A DNA stretch of 64,000 bases from Zantedeschia hybrid cultivar (GCA_030544215.1 JARZZO010000008.1:26327614-26391613); one strand, 5' to 3'. Positions 45,801 to 57,838 are shown, counted from the stretch's first letter. Notes: generated by a model from the letters alone, not told the origin. Made by a program: numbers and translations.

Positions 45801-48737
45801 TCTGCTTTTAAATCAGGGAAAAGAATGCTTCTTTTATCCTTAAATCTTATTGGAAGCAGTAATGGAAACTATTGCTCCCACTTCCAATAACCAATCAGGA
45901 CCATGGTGTGATTCATTCTCCTCTTCTGTGAGTGGCAGCACGAAGCTGAACAAGAGGAACGTGAAGCTGTGTCCAGTACTTGACTGTGCAGCATGAGGCT
46001 GTAGTAATCACTTCCAGGTTCCTTCTCCTCCTCCATGCTCTTCCCTCGCGAGCTTTACCTTTCCCTCTTTGTTATTCTATCTTCCATGTTCCCTGCATAC
46101 TTTTTGCTTAGGAGACACAAATGCCTCATAGTCTGCTGGTCATTTAGCAGCCACAGACCCACAACCATTGCCCTATGCGCTGCCCTCCATACTCACCAGC
46201 ATTCATCCCCACTCCTATTTCCTCCTTTCCCTGTAACATATCAGGCCAGAAACCTGAGCCACTGGAAACTTTCTTCTCTTTCTATTCTCCTCTCCTTCTG
46301 TCAGCCTGAGTCACGAGGGAAAAAATGGTCAGAGTCAGAGAAGATCACCTTTGCTATCATTATCTGGACTCCATCGGTCTGTGGTGCCAAAAGAACAAGC
46401 CACTCTTGGTGTGTTCCCTTCTTCATCTTCATTTTCTGTCTCTGCTACCCATCTCTGCTCCGCCGGTGGTGCTAGAATTCCAAAGAAAGAGGAAAAAAGG
46501 TGGAGAAAGAGAGAGAAGAGCCACCAAACGACTGCTGACTGCTGCTTCTTCTGTTGTTCCCCTATCTCCCTTCTTCTGCAACATCTCCCTCCTCGAGAAA
46601 GCCCCAGCTGCCATCACCAGCATTCCGCCTTTTTGGCCTTTCCCTGTGTTTGACAGAAAAGGTGATCACCTTTTTTAACACAAGGGCAGTGCTGCATCAT
46701 TCACTAAGATTCATTGCCTTGAAAATTCTATCAACCAGAACCCATGTTAACCAAAGTTACTGAACCATACCATCTATGGGGAGTAGAGTTGTTTAAGAAG
46801 CTTTTGGCCCCTTGATACATTGAGTTGAACAGAAGATGGAAGAAAACTGAGAATCTCTGGGGAGTAGAGCTGTTTAAGAAGCTTATGGCCCCATGATTCA
46901 TTGAACAGAAGATGGAAGAAAACAGGCAATCAGGGTCAGCCAACGAAGAAGGATACTTCTCAGAGGAGTTCATCGGTCCAAATCAGTGCATTAGATGTTT
47001 AGGCTTGGGGTACGAAATAAAATAATGTTGGAATGTCATTGTATGCTGGATTGGCACAGATGAAAGTAACATTCAGATGGAATTTAAGATGTACCATGGG
47101 CCTCATTCAAACTGCGCTATCACAGCGGGGTAGGGATGTGCTATTCAGATCCATTATCACCAACTCAACATGCATTGTAATTTGTAACCAAGGTCTCACT
47201 GCAAAACACAATCCTGATATTTCAGTGCCATCCTTGCTTGTGATTGTTTGAATTGATAGTTTAGTTTTCATAGGTCTGTTCTTGAGATTGCAGTTGCTTT
47301 TTTTCGTTGGCACTATGTCAGTATAATGTAATTATTTTCATTTAGCCTCCTAATGTTCCTCCAAAGGCCGTGCAATGTGAAAGAGTGAAAGGTGTTCTAT
47401 CCTGCAAGTGATAATCTAAGATTTTTAAAACTAATAATTACCAATTTTCCTTGCAGTGGTATGCCTGAGTGCAAGCTGGGTTTGAATGACAGACTACTTT
47501 TGGAGGCTCAGGGTCGATCAACAAAGGGTAAAGCGATAGATTTGGATGATATTAAGTTTCATCAGTAAGTAGCCTCAGGGCCCTTAACTTTGGCTCTTAG
47601 TTTTCCTTTCTTGATATATCATGGTTTTGCTTGCGTATTTCTTTTATCTAGAACTAAAAATTGTGTCCTCATTATCAATAGCTCACTTCTGGCCTAGGTG
47701 TGTGCGTCTGGCCCGTTTTGAAAATGACAGGACTATATCCTTCATACCGCCTGATGGAGCTTTTGATCTGATGACATACAGGCTCAGTACCCAGGTCTGC
47801 CATGTCTTCTGATCTTAATTTTCAAGGTTTGTTAATGTCCTCTCTTTATTATCAATATTTATTCATTCTTTGTTCAACAATTCTTGTTTATTAGGTGAAG
47901 CCTCTAATCTGGGTGGAAGCTCAGGTAGAAAGGCATTCAAGAAGCCGAATAGAGCTTATGGTAAAGGCGAGGAGTCAGTTCAAGGAGCGCAGGTACACTA
48001 TGATTTAGGTCATTTTGCAGAATTCATTCTGCATATTTTCTAATTTCACTTATTACTTGGGTTACATGCAGCACGGCTACAAATGTGGAAATTGGATTGC
48101 CTGTACCTTCGGATGCTACTAATCCTAATGTCCGGACTTCCATGGGATCTGCTGTATATGCCCCAGAGAATGATGCCTTAGTCTGGAAAATAAAATCCTT
48201 TCCCGGTGGTAAGGTATGGGCTAGAATTCATAACTTCCTTAATAGCTGATTCGTGTAGACTGTCTAATCTTTATGTTACGTTGGTATTTGAATTGTTTGT
48301 TCAGGTCTAAATGCATTTCTTCTAACACAATTCTCAATTGCTCAGGAGTATATGTTGAGGGCTGAATTTAGTCTTCCTAGTATAACTGCTGAAGAAGCGA
48401 CCCCAGAGAAAAAGGCTCCCATACGAGTGAAGTTTGAAATTCCGTACTTTACAGTATCTGGAATACAGGTATCTGTTTTGTATGCGTACACGTATGCTTG
48501 TTTATGTATCACGTACAATTTTAAGTTTGTGTTTGTGTCTTACTGAGCTTTTTCTGCATCTTGTTCCACTGATCACTGTATATCCTGTAGGGATATTTTT
48601 CTATTTTATGTAATGTTGACTATAATTATTTTTTGTAGGTCCGGTACCTTAAGATCATAGAGAAGAGTGGGTACCAAGCTCTCCCATGGGTGAGATACAT
48701 AACAATGGCTGGGGAATATGAATTAAGACTCATCTAA
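39812..48737 (+). CDS. AP1M2: AP-1 complex medium subunit mu
   Basis: Eleven exons join to 428 codons plus stop: 39812-39940, 40474-40620, 40741-40803, 40913-41089, 41182-41285, 47457-47564, 47698-47794, 47895-47992, 48072-48213, 48346-48468 and 48639-48737. All introns have GT-AG ends and phases match at every joint. The protein has the full length of plant AP-1 mu. The N-terminal longin-like domain comes first (MAGAVSALFLLDIKGRVL), then a linker with YKKNEVFLDVVESVN, then the mu homology domain ending GYQALPWVRYITMAGEYELRLI. It is the cargo-binding subunit of the AP-1 clathrin adaptor at the trans-Golgi network, recognising YxxPhi signals. Arabidopsis AP1M2/HAPLESS13 is the family reference. 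Intron 5 is 6.2 kb, half of it copy B of the non-autonomous LTR element. I see no defect. Confidence 0.96.
41286..42421 (+). other. first part of AP-1 mu intron 5
   Basis: It begins with a GT donor after 41285. The sequence to the left border of copy B has no exon and no clear repeat. It resumes at 45513 after the insertion. Confidence 0.5.
42422..42769 (+). repeat. 5' LTR of copy B
   Basis: 348 bp, TGATGGGG...GCATCA, matching 45166-45512 and, in reverse, both LTRs of copy A. Confidence 0.92.
42773..42784 (+). other. primer binding site of copy B
   Basis: TGGTATCAGAGC, three bases inside the 5' LTR, complementary to the 3' end of initiator tRNA-Met. Confidence 0.9.
42785..43705 (+). other. 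leader of copy B, GC-rich
   Basis: It contains CCGCCG-rich runs, and towards the end GGTCCGGTTCGACCGG-like inverted words. Several long frames on both strands overlap each other and look compositional. The similarity to copy A begins only at the CTACAGTGCACAGGAGG block (43706). Confidence 0.5.
43850..44168 (+). other. three hairpins in copy B upstream of the ORF
   Basis: The hairpins are at 43850-43886, 44001-44037 and 44132-44168. They have the same design as in copy A: an outer CCTCG/CGAGG stem, an asymmetric inner loop, an inner TGCGTGC/GCACGCA stem, and a loop of about seven bases. Spacing between hairpins (151 and 131 bases) is close to that in copy A (150 and 132). Confidence 0.7.
44274..45254 (+). 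pseudogene. retropepsin-like ORF of copy B, one premature stop
   Basis: It is the same 326-codon ORF as in copy A, opening at the ATG at 44274 and closing at 45252-45254 inside the 3' LTR. Codon 64 is TGA (44463-44465) where copy A has CGA, a CpG-type transition. No other frame loss is seen, and the rest is highly similar to copy A. The E-A-T in place of the protease D-S/T-G is shared by both copies, so it is a family trait and not decay of one copy. Confidence 0.65.
45166..45512 (+). repeat. 3' LTR of copy B
   Basis: 347 bp. It ends CCTCATCA, where the 5' LTR ends CCGCATCA. The purine tract AAGGGAGAA precedes it. Confidence 0.92.
45513..47456 (+). other. second part of AP-1 mu intron 5
   Basis: No exon is seen up to the TTGCAG acceptor at 47456. 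46777-46927 is a ~78-base tandem duplication (GGGGAGTAGAG(T/C)TGTTTAAG twice). 46035-46700 is pyrimidine-rich with overlapping short frames that I do not call. Confidence 0.5.
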
Positions 48738-51700
48738 GTTTCTCTTCACCAATAGCTACATATGATGAATATGAATTGAGTCATCGAAGTTCCTCAGCAC
48801 CTTCCGTCTCTCAGCAATGATCATGGCAGTCAATCATTTGTATTATCCCTCTAGTGGTGGTTTCAATGAGCACTCATGCAAAAAAGTATTCTCCAACGGC
48901 TTCTTTTGTTTTATTTCCATATACAACATCATTCCTCTTTGAGTGTGGAAGCTACCTAGGGATGTTGATTGTGCATTTTTGTGGAAATATAGGAATCTTT
49001 GTCAAAAGTTGTATGGTGGCCTATGATGTCAAGTTCTTCCACTACAATTGTGCGTTGTAAAGATCAGGAAGTTGAAACTTTGCTGTGCATTTCTTTGTTT
49101 ACAACATTTGAATTGCAATCTGCTATTTTTATGGGGTCTTCTATACTTGAAGTATATGTTGGAAGACGACCTCATTAGAGGGAGATTGACATCCCTGATT
49201 AACGCCGAGGGATGCTCCCCCGACCCAGTCCCCTAAAAAAAAGCACCGAGGGTTGCTCTTGACTGTTAGTTGTTGTAAAGCTGAAAATGTTGTGAGTATT
49301 TTGTCAGGACCAGCGGTGGCAAGCTCTATTCCTTTATCTAGATGTTGCGTACTACTTTATCTTGCTGCACTCCAGTCTTGAGAAGGTTTATCTTGTGGCC
49401 ATCTTGATCTTGCGCTGCACTTTTGCTTGAGCGGTTGGGACATTCATCTTTACCTTCTCATCCGGCAGTCATTTTTCAAGATCAATATTCTCGAGTATCT
49501 TCTATGCATGTATATGGGACACCTTTTTTCCCCCTCCTGTTTGCAAGGTATCAACATGGATTTATTGTCTTTTCCAAGTACCATTTAACTAGCTTCCAGG
49601 ATCCCAATAGATGATTGCTGTACGATGTGCTTAACCATGTTCCGAAGCATTGCTTCTTGCTTTGATGTAAGGCGGGAAATGGGCGCTGTCGACCAACCTG
49701 AGTTTCACTTAATTGATGTCAAAATCTAAGCTACTCAGTGGTTCCCAACAAGAAATATAGTGTCAGTCTTGCTGTTCCCTTCATGCAGAAGTCAGTAACA
49801 GCGTTTGTGGTAGGGGAATGGTAAGTGTGAGAAGATCTCAATGCACATTTGCAGAAAGCCCATTCATGGTAGTCATGAATTTGGTCATTTTATTTTTACT
49901 AAATCTATTGATAGAAAGGATATCCAATGGTGACTGCTGAATGAGTGCTTACTCTGGGTTTGATAGTTCTTGTATAGCCAGTATGACAACTGCCGACTCA
50001 AACAATGGCCAGATATACGCCGACTTTCAAGGGTGTATCCAAGCAGTGGCATTAGGTGGCGGTTCTTGCAGCCATATCCTCTAAGATGTTTGATAGTGGA
50101 GCAGCATGCCAGATAGCTCACTTTTGTTAGTGAATTATTTTTTTCCCTATTTGAAGAATGTGACTTATGTTTGATGACTATTCCTCGCACCTTTTCATTT
50201 CGTAGGAATGCGCCAATGACTGGAAACTACTCTCATGAAGGAAAAGGTACCCTAGCCGACTAACCTTTTTCGGTTTTAAGCAAAAAAAAAAAAAAAAAGA
50301 GTACAATGTACACGAAACTATGCATGAATTCTATTTGGTAGGGGTGGTTGGTGTGCTGTAAAGTATTATAAAAATACAGCAAAACATCATTTAGGGTGTT
50401 TTTCTTATGTTCAGATCACCTTAAATTATTTTATGTTATTTGTTTTATTCTGTAGTACCACAAAATGCTGCGTTTTAAAATCATGCGAGTCCATGAGCCA
50501 CTCTTTTTACCTAATTTTGGTTTCGGTCTAAAATTAGCAAAAACTGGAACGCAACAACGCTAAGAACGGATGTCTTGATATTGTTGGTTTTAGAACAGGA
50601 TTTCAAAATTGATCTTTTACGGTGTTTTCCCTCAAATCGGACGGTCCTTAGGTTGATGGATCATGGAATGATGGAATGCTAAACTGTGTAAACTTTCGTC
50701 GGCTTTAAAAACCTTAATCAAATCCATGTTAAAGGCTTCCTGGTACTGGTAGGGACAGATATTTTCTGCACTCCTTGGGCTCTCCTTGATTCAAGAAGGA
50801 GACCAGACTAAGAGTGAATTCCACCTTATCTGAGTTGTTCGCTGTAGTTGTTTGGATCTCTTATTTCATGTGAAAATGATTTATTTTAGAATAAGGTAAG
50901 ATAAGTACTGAGGCGAAAAAATTTAAATTTCTTATTTGAGTTAGAATAGACATTAATGATGTTTATATATATATTATTATATTTATGTTAGTTATTTCAG
51001 ATAGAATACTGATTTGGTTATTGAAGTTAAAAAACACTCTCATTTGAGTATGAGCAATCTCAAACTCCTGGTTATCAAACAAAAGTCTAACTCGCCATCT
51101 GAGAACTTAACATAGTACATATTAATGAATTTTAGGACACAAGTAGTGGGTTTGGGTAGAGCCACATTCAAGATGTTCATTACTCATACCTTAGACTAAT
51201 AAAATTATTTAGTAAAAGATATAGTTAAGTTTTGAAAATATAGCATATTTACAAAAGAAGTTCTTCTAATTCAACTATTTATTTATAAGTCGTCACAATC
51301 TTCATTGAATTGGTATAGCCCCAGAATGTAAAAAAAAAAAAAGTTCCCTTGAAAGAGTTTTATTTTTTTGTAACAAAGTTGAGATTGTGAATATTTATTT
51401 GTAAATAGTCGGATTAAGATTCTATAATATCAAAAGTTTCTGAGGGTTGATAATGGAGAAGTAAAATATATAAGTGGTCATGTTCTTTGTATCTATCTAT
51501 TCACTCGACATTAAATATCAAGTGATCTTAAGAAAGAATTCGTTTCTTTTAGATTCTAACGTCATTGACAAATGAGTTTGATTTCAAGTATTCACAAAAG
51601 TCATAATCATTTTGCATAATATACAATAATGATTTATTATCTAACAAACTCATCATTAGCATGCCCACATAAAAGTAGTTTTTTTTCTTCTAAATAATGC

Positions 51701-52177
51701 TCTAAGAGATTAGATTCTATAAGTATAGATAACCTCCTATATGATGCATATTTATATATAATCCTCTAAATTAAAATGTTTATTTTGAATTTAATTTAAG
51801 CTAAAATACTGTTACCCTGTGTAGAATATGTGAGGGTCATTAAATGTCAGGCAAAGTAAAAATACCTTTTGAACAACACGTTATGCTTTATTGTCAGAAA
51901 AGTTTCTACTTGATGAGAGATATTTTTGATATTTCATGATATTTAGATGTCTGAAATTTTTTCTGACTATACAGGACAATGCGTCGCTCAAAAGGCGTTT
52001 ATACTTTAATTAAGATTATTATTAATATTCTTATTCAATAATCACTAATGATAGAACATGTTATACAAGCTATAGAAAATACTTATCATAAAGGGAGTTT
52101 ATCTGTCATATGAAAATACACATCATAAAGACAGTTATCTATAAATACATATCATAAAGAGAGTTTCTCTGTTATAT
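48738..52177. other. 3' flank of AP-1 mu and intergenic stretch
   Basis: The first few hundred bases are probably 3' untranslated sequence. A poly-A run at 50281-50298 may mark an old retroposed end. The remainder is AT-rich and I find no gene. From 52040 to 52380 an ~50-base motif with ATCATAAAGAGAGTTT recurs four or five times. Confidence 0.5.
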
Positions 52178-52192
52178 GAAAATACATATCAT

Positions 52193-52295
52193 ATCCGTGC
52201 GGTCCCAGTACAGTGGCGCTGGGACGCCTAGGATTGGATCCATGTGGGCAGGGAAGCCTTCATGCCTTAGCTACTGCGTTACACCGATAAAAAAA
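52193..52295 (+). mobile_element. short retroposon (SINE-like) with 15-bp target duplicates
   Basis: A GC-rich 103-base body ending in GATAAAAAAA interrupts one unit of the AT-rich repeat. The flanks are GAAAATACATATCAT (52178-52192) and GAAAATACCTATCAT (52296-52310), one mismatch in 15. An A-rich tail plus long target duplicates is the mark of LINE-mobilised retroposition. Pol III boxes are not clear. Confidence 0.55.
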
Positions 52296-52671
52296 GAAAA
52301 TACCTATCATAAAGAGAGTTTACGTGCAATTGCAAGTACGAAAGTACATGTCATAAAGGTAACTTATCCTTAAATATGAACAAGAAAAATTTACTTTTAA
52401 GTGAAATAAATAATTCAACAGAATAAACAATTCATATTTTTTAAATAGAATAATTTATTTTACTTATTTAAAAATAATATATCCACGTCAAAAATAACAC
52501 TTCTGTACTTTTTCAAAGTAAATAAGTCGCATGACCCGTCTTATTCCACCTTTATCCCGCAAACATTGCCTTCACACTTCACAGCCTTCACAAAGGAGAG
52601 CTTCATGTAGCGGTAATCCAAGCCTTTGTCCTCGGACACAGTCTCTCTCTTACAGACACACACACACACAC

Positions 52672-54531
52672 ATGCCCCAGAGACCCCTCTCCTCTCTGGC
52701 TCTCCATCTTCTCCACCTGCGCAGCTTCTGCTCCTACTCCCTGCTCCCCACCTCCACCAAGCCTCCCCCTTCCTCCCGCCTGCCCACCCGCGCCCCCACT
52801 CCCCTCTCCTCCCTCCTCCCCCCTTCCCTCAACCCCAGCAACGCCGCTGTGGACCTCATCTGCGCCAGGCTACGGGAGCACCCCCCCACCTCTCCCTCAC
52901 TGCCTCTCCTCGCCGACTCCGAGCTCCACCTCCTCCCCCACCTGGGCGCCAGCGAGGTCTCCCGCGTCCTCCTCCGCTCCCAGTCCCGCCCCCTCACCTC
53001 CCTCCGCTTCTTCAACTGGGCGCGCGCCCGTCTTGGCCCCCGCGCGCTCTCCCCCAACAACTACTGCCTCGCTTCCCACATCCTCACCTACGGCCGGCGC
53101 TTCTCCCTCGCGATGGGCATCCTCTCCGACCTGGTCCAGAGCCGCGGCGGCGCCTGCGACGTCTTCCAGAGCTTGGTCGCCTCGTCCGAGGCCTGCAACT
53201 GGGACCCCGCGGTGTTTGGGATGCTGGTGAAGGCGTACGTGAAGGCGGGGCAGGTGGAGCGCGGCCTGGAGGCGTTCCGGCGTGCGCTGGCCGCAGGCTT
53301 CCTCCTCAACGCCAACGACGCCAATTGCCTGCTGAATGGCCTGCAAAGATCGCATCTTTTCGACGGCTGCTGGCAGGTGTTCGAGGAGATGAAGAAAGCG
53401 GGGATCTTGGCCAACTCCCATACGTTCAACATCCTCACCCATGTTCTGTGCAAGACCAGGGACGCGGGCAGGGCCAGGGAGTTCTTGGAGGAGATGGAGC
53501 TGGAAGGGTTTGATCCCGACATCGTCACGTACAACACCCTGATAGATGGGTTCTGCAAGAAAGGGAGGATAGTGGAAGCGTTCTATTTGTATAAGATCAT
53601 GTACAGGCGGGGCGTGGAGCCCGATTTGATCACTTATACGGCGCTGATGAATGGGTTGTGCTGGGAAGGCAAAGTTAAGGAGGCACACCAACTGTTCGAC
53701 AGAATGCTTCAGAGAGGGTTGAACCCAGATAATTTCAGTTATAATGCCCTCGTCGCAGGGTATTGCAAGGAAGGCAAGATGAGGGAGTCGAGGCTGCTGT
53801 TTAGGGAGATGGTTCAGTGTGGTCTGATGCCTGATAGTTTCACTTGCCGTGCACTTGTGGAGGGGTACAAGAGGAGTGGAAAGTTGCTGTCTTGTTTGAA
53901 TCTGATTGTGCAGCTGCGGGGTCTGGGAGCTTTGATATCTTTCGAGATCTATAGGTCCCTCATTGCTGTTCTGTGTGAAGAGAAGAGACCAAATGCTGCA
54001 AGGAATTTGCTCAGCTTGTTCTTGGAAGACGGGTACGAGCCTGATCGCGATATATACAATTTGTTGGTGGAAGGTTTTTGCAGCTGTAATTTCATAAATG
54101 AGGCATTTGAACTGAAGGATGAGATGACTGCCCGTGGTCTTGCTCCTGGTTCGGGTACGTATCCTGTACTCATCACTTGCTTGTGTCGACTAGGCAAAAT
54201 TATGGAAGCTGAATGCCTGATGAGGGAAATGGTTAGTTCTGGATTGACACCTAGCTCCACGATTTGTATGGACTTGGTGAAAGGTTACTGCAAAGAGAGA
54301 AACTATGACAAAGCTGAATCACTTCTGAGTGACTTAGCTGAGAAGTTTCAGATCTGTGATACTAACAGTTACAATGCACTGATTGAGGCATATTTTGCTG
54401 AAGGGGATGCAATAAAATCATTCCAGCTGCAGGATAGGATGCTTAAGTTTGGTGCAATACCAAACAGCCAGACATGCAGGCTTTTAATCAATGGTCTTTC
54501 GAAAACTAGATGTTGTGGCGACTCAAAGTGA
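52672..54531 (+). CDS. P-class pentatricopeptide repeat (PPR) protein
   Basis: A single exon of 619 residues. I start at the ATG at 52672 (MPQRPLSSLALHLLHLRSF), because the 47-codon upstream extension covers a CA microsatellite and looks like leader. The N-terminus is rich in Arg, Ser and Leu with few acids, as in mitochondrial or plastid transit peptides. From about residue 176 come twelve 35-residue PPR motifs and a partial thirteenth, with typical PDxVTYNTLIDGFCKKG and PDNFSYNALVAGYCKEG signatures. No E, DYW or SMR domain follows, so it is P-class. Such proteins bind organelle RNA and act in its stability, splicing or translation. The target is not predictable here without the code tables. 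GC content is very high in the first 700 bases and falls afterwards. Confidence 0.92.
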   Translation: MPQRPLSSLALHLLHLRSFCSYSLLPTSTKPPPSSRLPTRAPTPLSSLLPPSLNPSNAAVDLICARLREHPPTSPSLPLLADSELHLLPHLGASEVSRVLLRSQSRPLTSLRFFNWARARLGPRALSPNNYCLASHILTYGRRFSLAMGILSDLVQSRGGACDVFQSLVASSEACNWDPAVFGMLVKAYVKAGQVERGLEAFRRALAAGFLLNANDANCLLNGLQRSHLFDGCWQVFEEMKKAGILANSHTFNILTHVLCKTRDAGRAREFLEEMELEGFDPDIVTYNTLIDGFCKKGRIVEAFYLYKIMYRRGVEPDLITYTALMNGLCWEGKVKEAHQLFDRMLQRGLNPDNFSYNALVAGYCKEGKMRESRLLFREMVQCGLMPDSFTCRALVEGYKRSGKLLSCLNLIVQLRGLGALISFEIYRSLIAVLCEEKRPNAARNLLSLFLEDGYEPDRDIYNLLVEGFCSCNFINEAFELKDEMTARGLAPGSGTYPVLITCLCRLGKIMEAECLMREMVSSGLTPSSTICMDLVKGYCKERNYDKAESLLSDLAEKFQICDTNSYNALIEAYFAEGDAIKSFQLQDRMLKFGAIPNSQTCRLLINGLSKTRCCGDSK

Positions 54532-57385
54532 CATGCTTCTTCACCTCCATGGAGGGAACACAACAAAAACACAGGATCATAGTGATGATGTACCATATGA
54601 ATATTCTTTCATTCTTCAAGTAGTTATGTTGGCTCTCCTTGGCCATTCAAAAGGAACTAGATTATTTATTTAGGTGCATTATGTTAGGCGCTGATTTCAA
54701 TCTACAAACATTCATTGAAAATTTCTTTTCTCTCCTAAAGCTTTCATTTATCAGTGTTCTTGCATAAAAGCCTATAGATTAGTCATATTTGTTTTTTAAT
54801 GGAGCACAGCTTCCAAGGTTGCCTTCCAATGTTGCCAATGTCGAATCACATTGAAAGCAAACAAATGCACGTGAGAGAAGAACCCCAAAAAACTCTCACC
54901 ATAGTAACTACTTGTCCCATCAGTCTCATGACAACATAGGAATCAATAAACAAATTCTAAAACTTCATAAAATTCTCTTATAGGCTGTTCACCTGATGGC
55001 AACCTTGCATGTGTTGGGCCAAAATTGGGCACGCACCTCTTGGCACACAAGTAAAAATTTCCTTTTTGAAAGATGTAAAATCCTTGGCACATTCTAGTTG
55101 GCTGGTAGTGAAGTTTATGAAGAATTATATATTAAATAAATAAGAATTTAATGGGTTATACAACATTTAACAAGTCATTAGTAACAATCCTATTTTACAG
55201 TACACGACCCAACGGAAACCCAATTTGATGTGCCTGTTTGATTTTTAGTGTATAAATGAACTTATATTAGAAAGGCAGAAAAAACTTCTACGGCCTCTAT
55301 ATTTTCCTACTTTTGAGTGCACAGAGCTGTAATGAGACATTGTGGTAGCTAAGCAACTTTTCCAAGCGTAAGCATGTAAAACTTCCTGTAAACTGGTCCA
55401 AACTATTTCTAAAAGGAGTTACCTTCAGAGTGATTGGTGGTACTTTGAGAAGACAAAAATAACATCTTGGAGAATGGAAGTTGTAACTTCTACTTGGATT
55501 TGATGATCACGGCGTTAGTGCTTCCACTTCACCATTTATACTAGATAATTACATTTGTCAGTGCTTGCACATAATTTTTATGTTCATTTAACTCAAAAGA
55601 CGAAGCGTGTGGCATACGAGGAAGCCCAAATCACCCCCTCCCTCGCTTCCCCTCAAGCACACACAAGCGGGAAAAGAGAAGTATCATGCAACAAATGGAA
55701 CTCTCTTGGGGTAGCAATGGGGGTCTTGTAAGTTACACTTGAAAGGAACAGGATATTTAGTCAAAATTTCTTGGCCTTTTACTTCTAACAAAAGTGTATA
55801 TTTTGGTCTGCAAGACTGCAAAGAAGCAAAAATGAGGCAACTTGTATAGTTATACTTGTTACCCATATAGTTCTTTAGATGTCATGGTACATGGTTATCC
55901 GATATTTTAGGTGTTAATGAGGCATGCAACATCATAAGGCATTTAGGCCAGCAAAGCCTTTAAAAAACTTGATAAATAAAATTTTGACAATAGGGTGTTT
56001 GGATGGCAAATTCCGGTAGCCAAATTATGAAAATCTTGTAGTTGTGCTCACAGTTGTATGAGTTGCTGCATTCTCCAGATCTGCTGCAACAATTCAGTGG
56101 AGGGAATCACCACTTTTGATTCTGTGAAGAGATCTTTTAGACTTCATAAATAGTAGGCTTCCATATGATCTCACATGCGGAAAATTAGGCCTGTCAAGGG
56201 AGACCCGATTATCCGATCTTTTTGACCCCTTGTAAAAAAAAGAAATTATTTTTGATAAAAAAATATCCGCCCAATAATTATCGGAATCGGAAACGATATT
56301 TCCGATAAGTTATCGGAATCGGAAACGGAAACACATGTTTCCATATCTATTTTCTGATTTTCAATTTCGATTATTATTAAGTTTATTAATAATAATAAAT
56401 ATTAACCTTTGGATCATTTTTAATCTAACGGTTGAGGAGAGGGACTTTTGTAAGAAGGAGGACCTTAATAAGTTCTAAATAAATAAATTAAGAAATTAAT
56501 AATTTTCGATAATTATCAAAAATAATATCCGATTCCGATATTGGAATCGAAAATAAATCGGAAACGAAAAATGCACTTTCCGATCTTAACGAAAACAGAA
56601 ACGGAAAATAGATTTTTCGATTTTATCGGAATCAGAAACGAAAATAGATTATTGTTATTGGAATCGGAAAACGGAAACAATTGTTGTCCTATTCACCTGT
56701 CCCGTCCGCAGCAATAAAGGCGTGCGCCAAATGAATTATTTTTTTTCAAATCTTGCCATCCGATCTTTAATTAGATGGCTTAAAAAAATAAAAAAATAAA
56801 AAAAAGATAGGCTTAGCCCTTATGTTGTGCCCTTCGTTGGGGCTTCATTATCTCATGTGTTATTTTTTAATTTTTTTAGTCTATAAAAAAAAATCGGATA
56901 GTATAAATGAGTAGACCCCACTCTGGTCTACCTCCAACCAAAATATTTTTTAAAATAATAAATACAGTTCAACATTTATACTATAATACTTCAAAAATCG
57001 ACTCTTAACTTAATACTTTCACATTTAAAGTATTAATATCATAAGTGTTAAAGCTTGGGCATCGTTTGGAAACAAAGTTGGTTTGGATTTTCAATCATTG
57101 GGAGAAAAAGTGTGCGCACAAAGGGGAGATAATGCATTGAATGCTTTGTTTTTCAATTTTTTTCTCAAAAAGAGAGGTACTTTTTCTTGTCTTTCTACCT
57201 TTTTCAAAATCCGGTAGTGAAGAGCTTTTGGAGATTTCAATAATTAGCGGGAGACAACTTTTTCTAAAATCTGAAAGTTTTTCAATGCTTGTTTCCAAAT
57301 GATATCTTAGAATTAAATAGTTAACGCAATGTACGAGTGTTATGACCATTGTCAAGAAGATTGCCGACATTGGGGAGGAAAAAAT
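54532..57385. other. intergenic stretch downstream of the PPR gene
   Basis: No gene is seen. 56190-56690 is dominated by words like ATCGGAATCGGAAACGG in both directions, which resembles the inside of plant hAT-type MITEs. I could not define its ends. Confidence 0.45.
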
Positions 57386-57580
57386 AAATGTTAAGTATTA
57401 AACGTTAAGGCATTAAGATATTAATATATTACCTAAGATTTAATTCTTTAAATCTTTAAAACATAATCTATTTAAAGAATTAAGTTTTAAAGAGTTAAAT
57501 TTTAAAGACTTAAAGAAGTAAATGTTAGGTAATATATTAATATCTTAATGCCTTAACGTTTTAATACTTAATACCTTGTC
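57386..57580. repeat. long inverted repeat (hairpin, MITE-like)
   Basis: The arms 57392-57435 and 57526-57570 match over 44 bases with one extra base. Each contains GTTAAGGCATTAAGATATTA or its reverse. The 90-base loop is itself partly self-complementary (CTTTAAATCTTTAAAAC against GTTTTAAAGAGTTAAA). No coding role. Confidence 0.8.
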
Positions 57581-57836
57581 ACTTTAATACTAATATTTTC
57601 AATTCAAAAGGTGGATTGGTAGAAATACAATTCTTTAGAAAATATTTTAATTTTTTTATATAAAAATTTACTATTTTAATTTTCCTTTCTTTCTTATCTT
57701 TATAATTTTGCTTTTTTCAGTTTGGAGTTTTGAGCCCCCCATAAACATCGTGAATTATCTAAAGGTCAATTTAGAGGTGAGAACCATTATAAGTTTTGTG
57801 ACTCATTACCTCTGGCAGGGTCCCACTTCCAACCCC

Positions 57837-57838
<2 letters not shown>

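Noticed and set aside
46325..46678. 117-codon ORF in AP-1 mu intron 5
   Set aside because: Pyrimidine-rich composition, with competing frames in the same place and no recognisable domain.
52626..53513. 295-codon frame overlapping the PPR gene in another frame
   Set aside because: It is a shadow of the GC-rich coding sequence. The PPR motifs are only in the 52672-54531 frame.
52897..53691. 264-codon minus-strand frame opposite the PPR gene
   Set aside because: It is an antisense shadow of the PPR codons, without motifs of its own.
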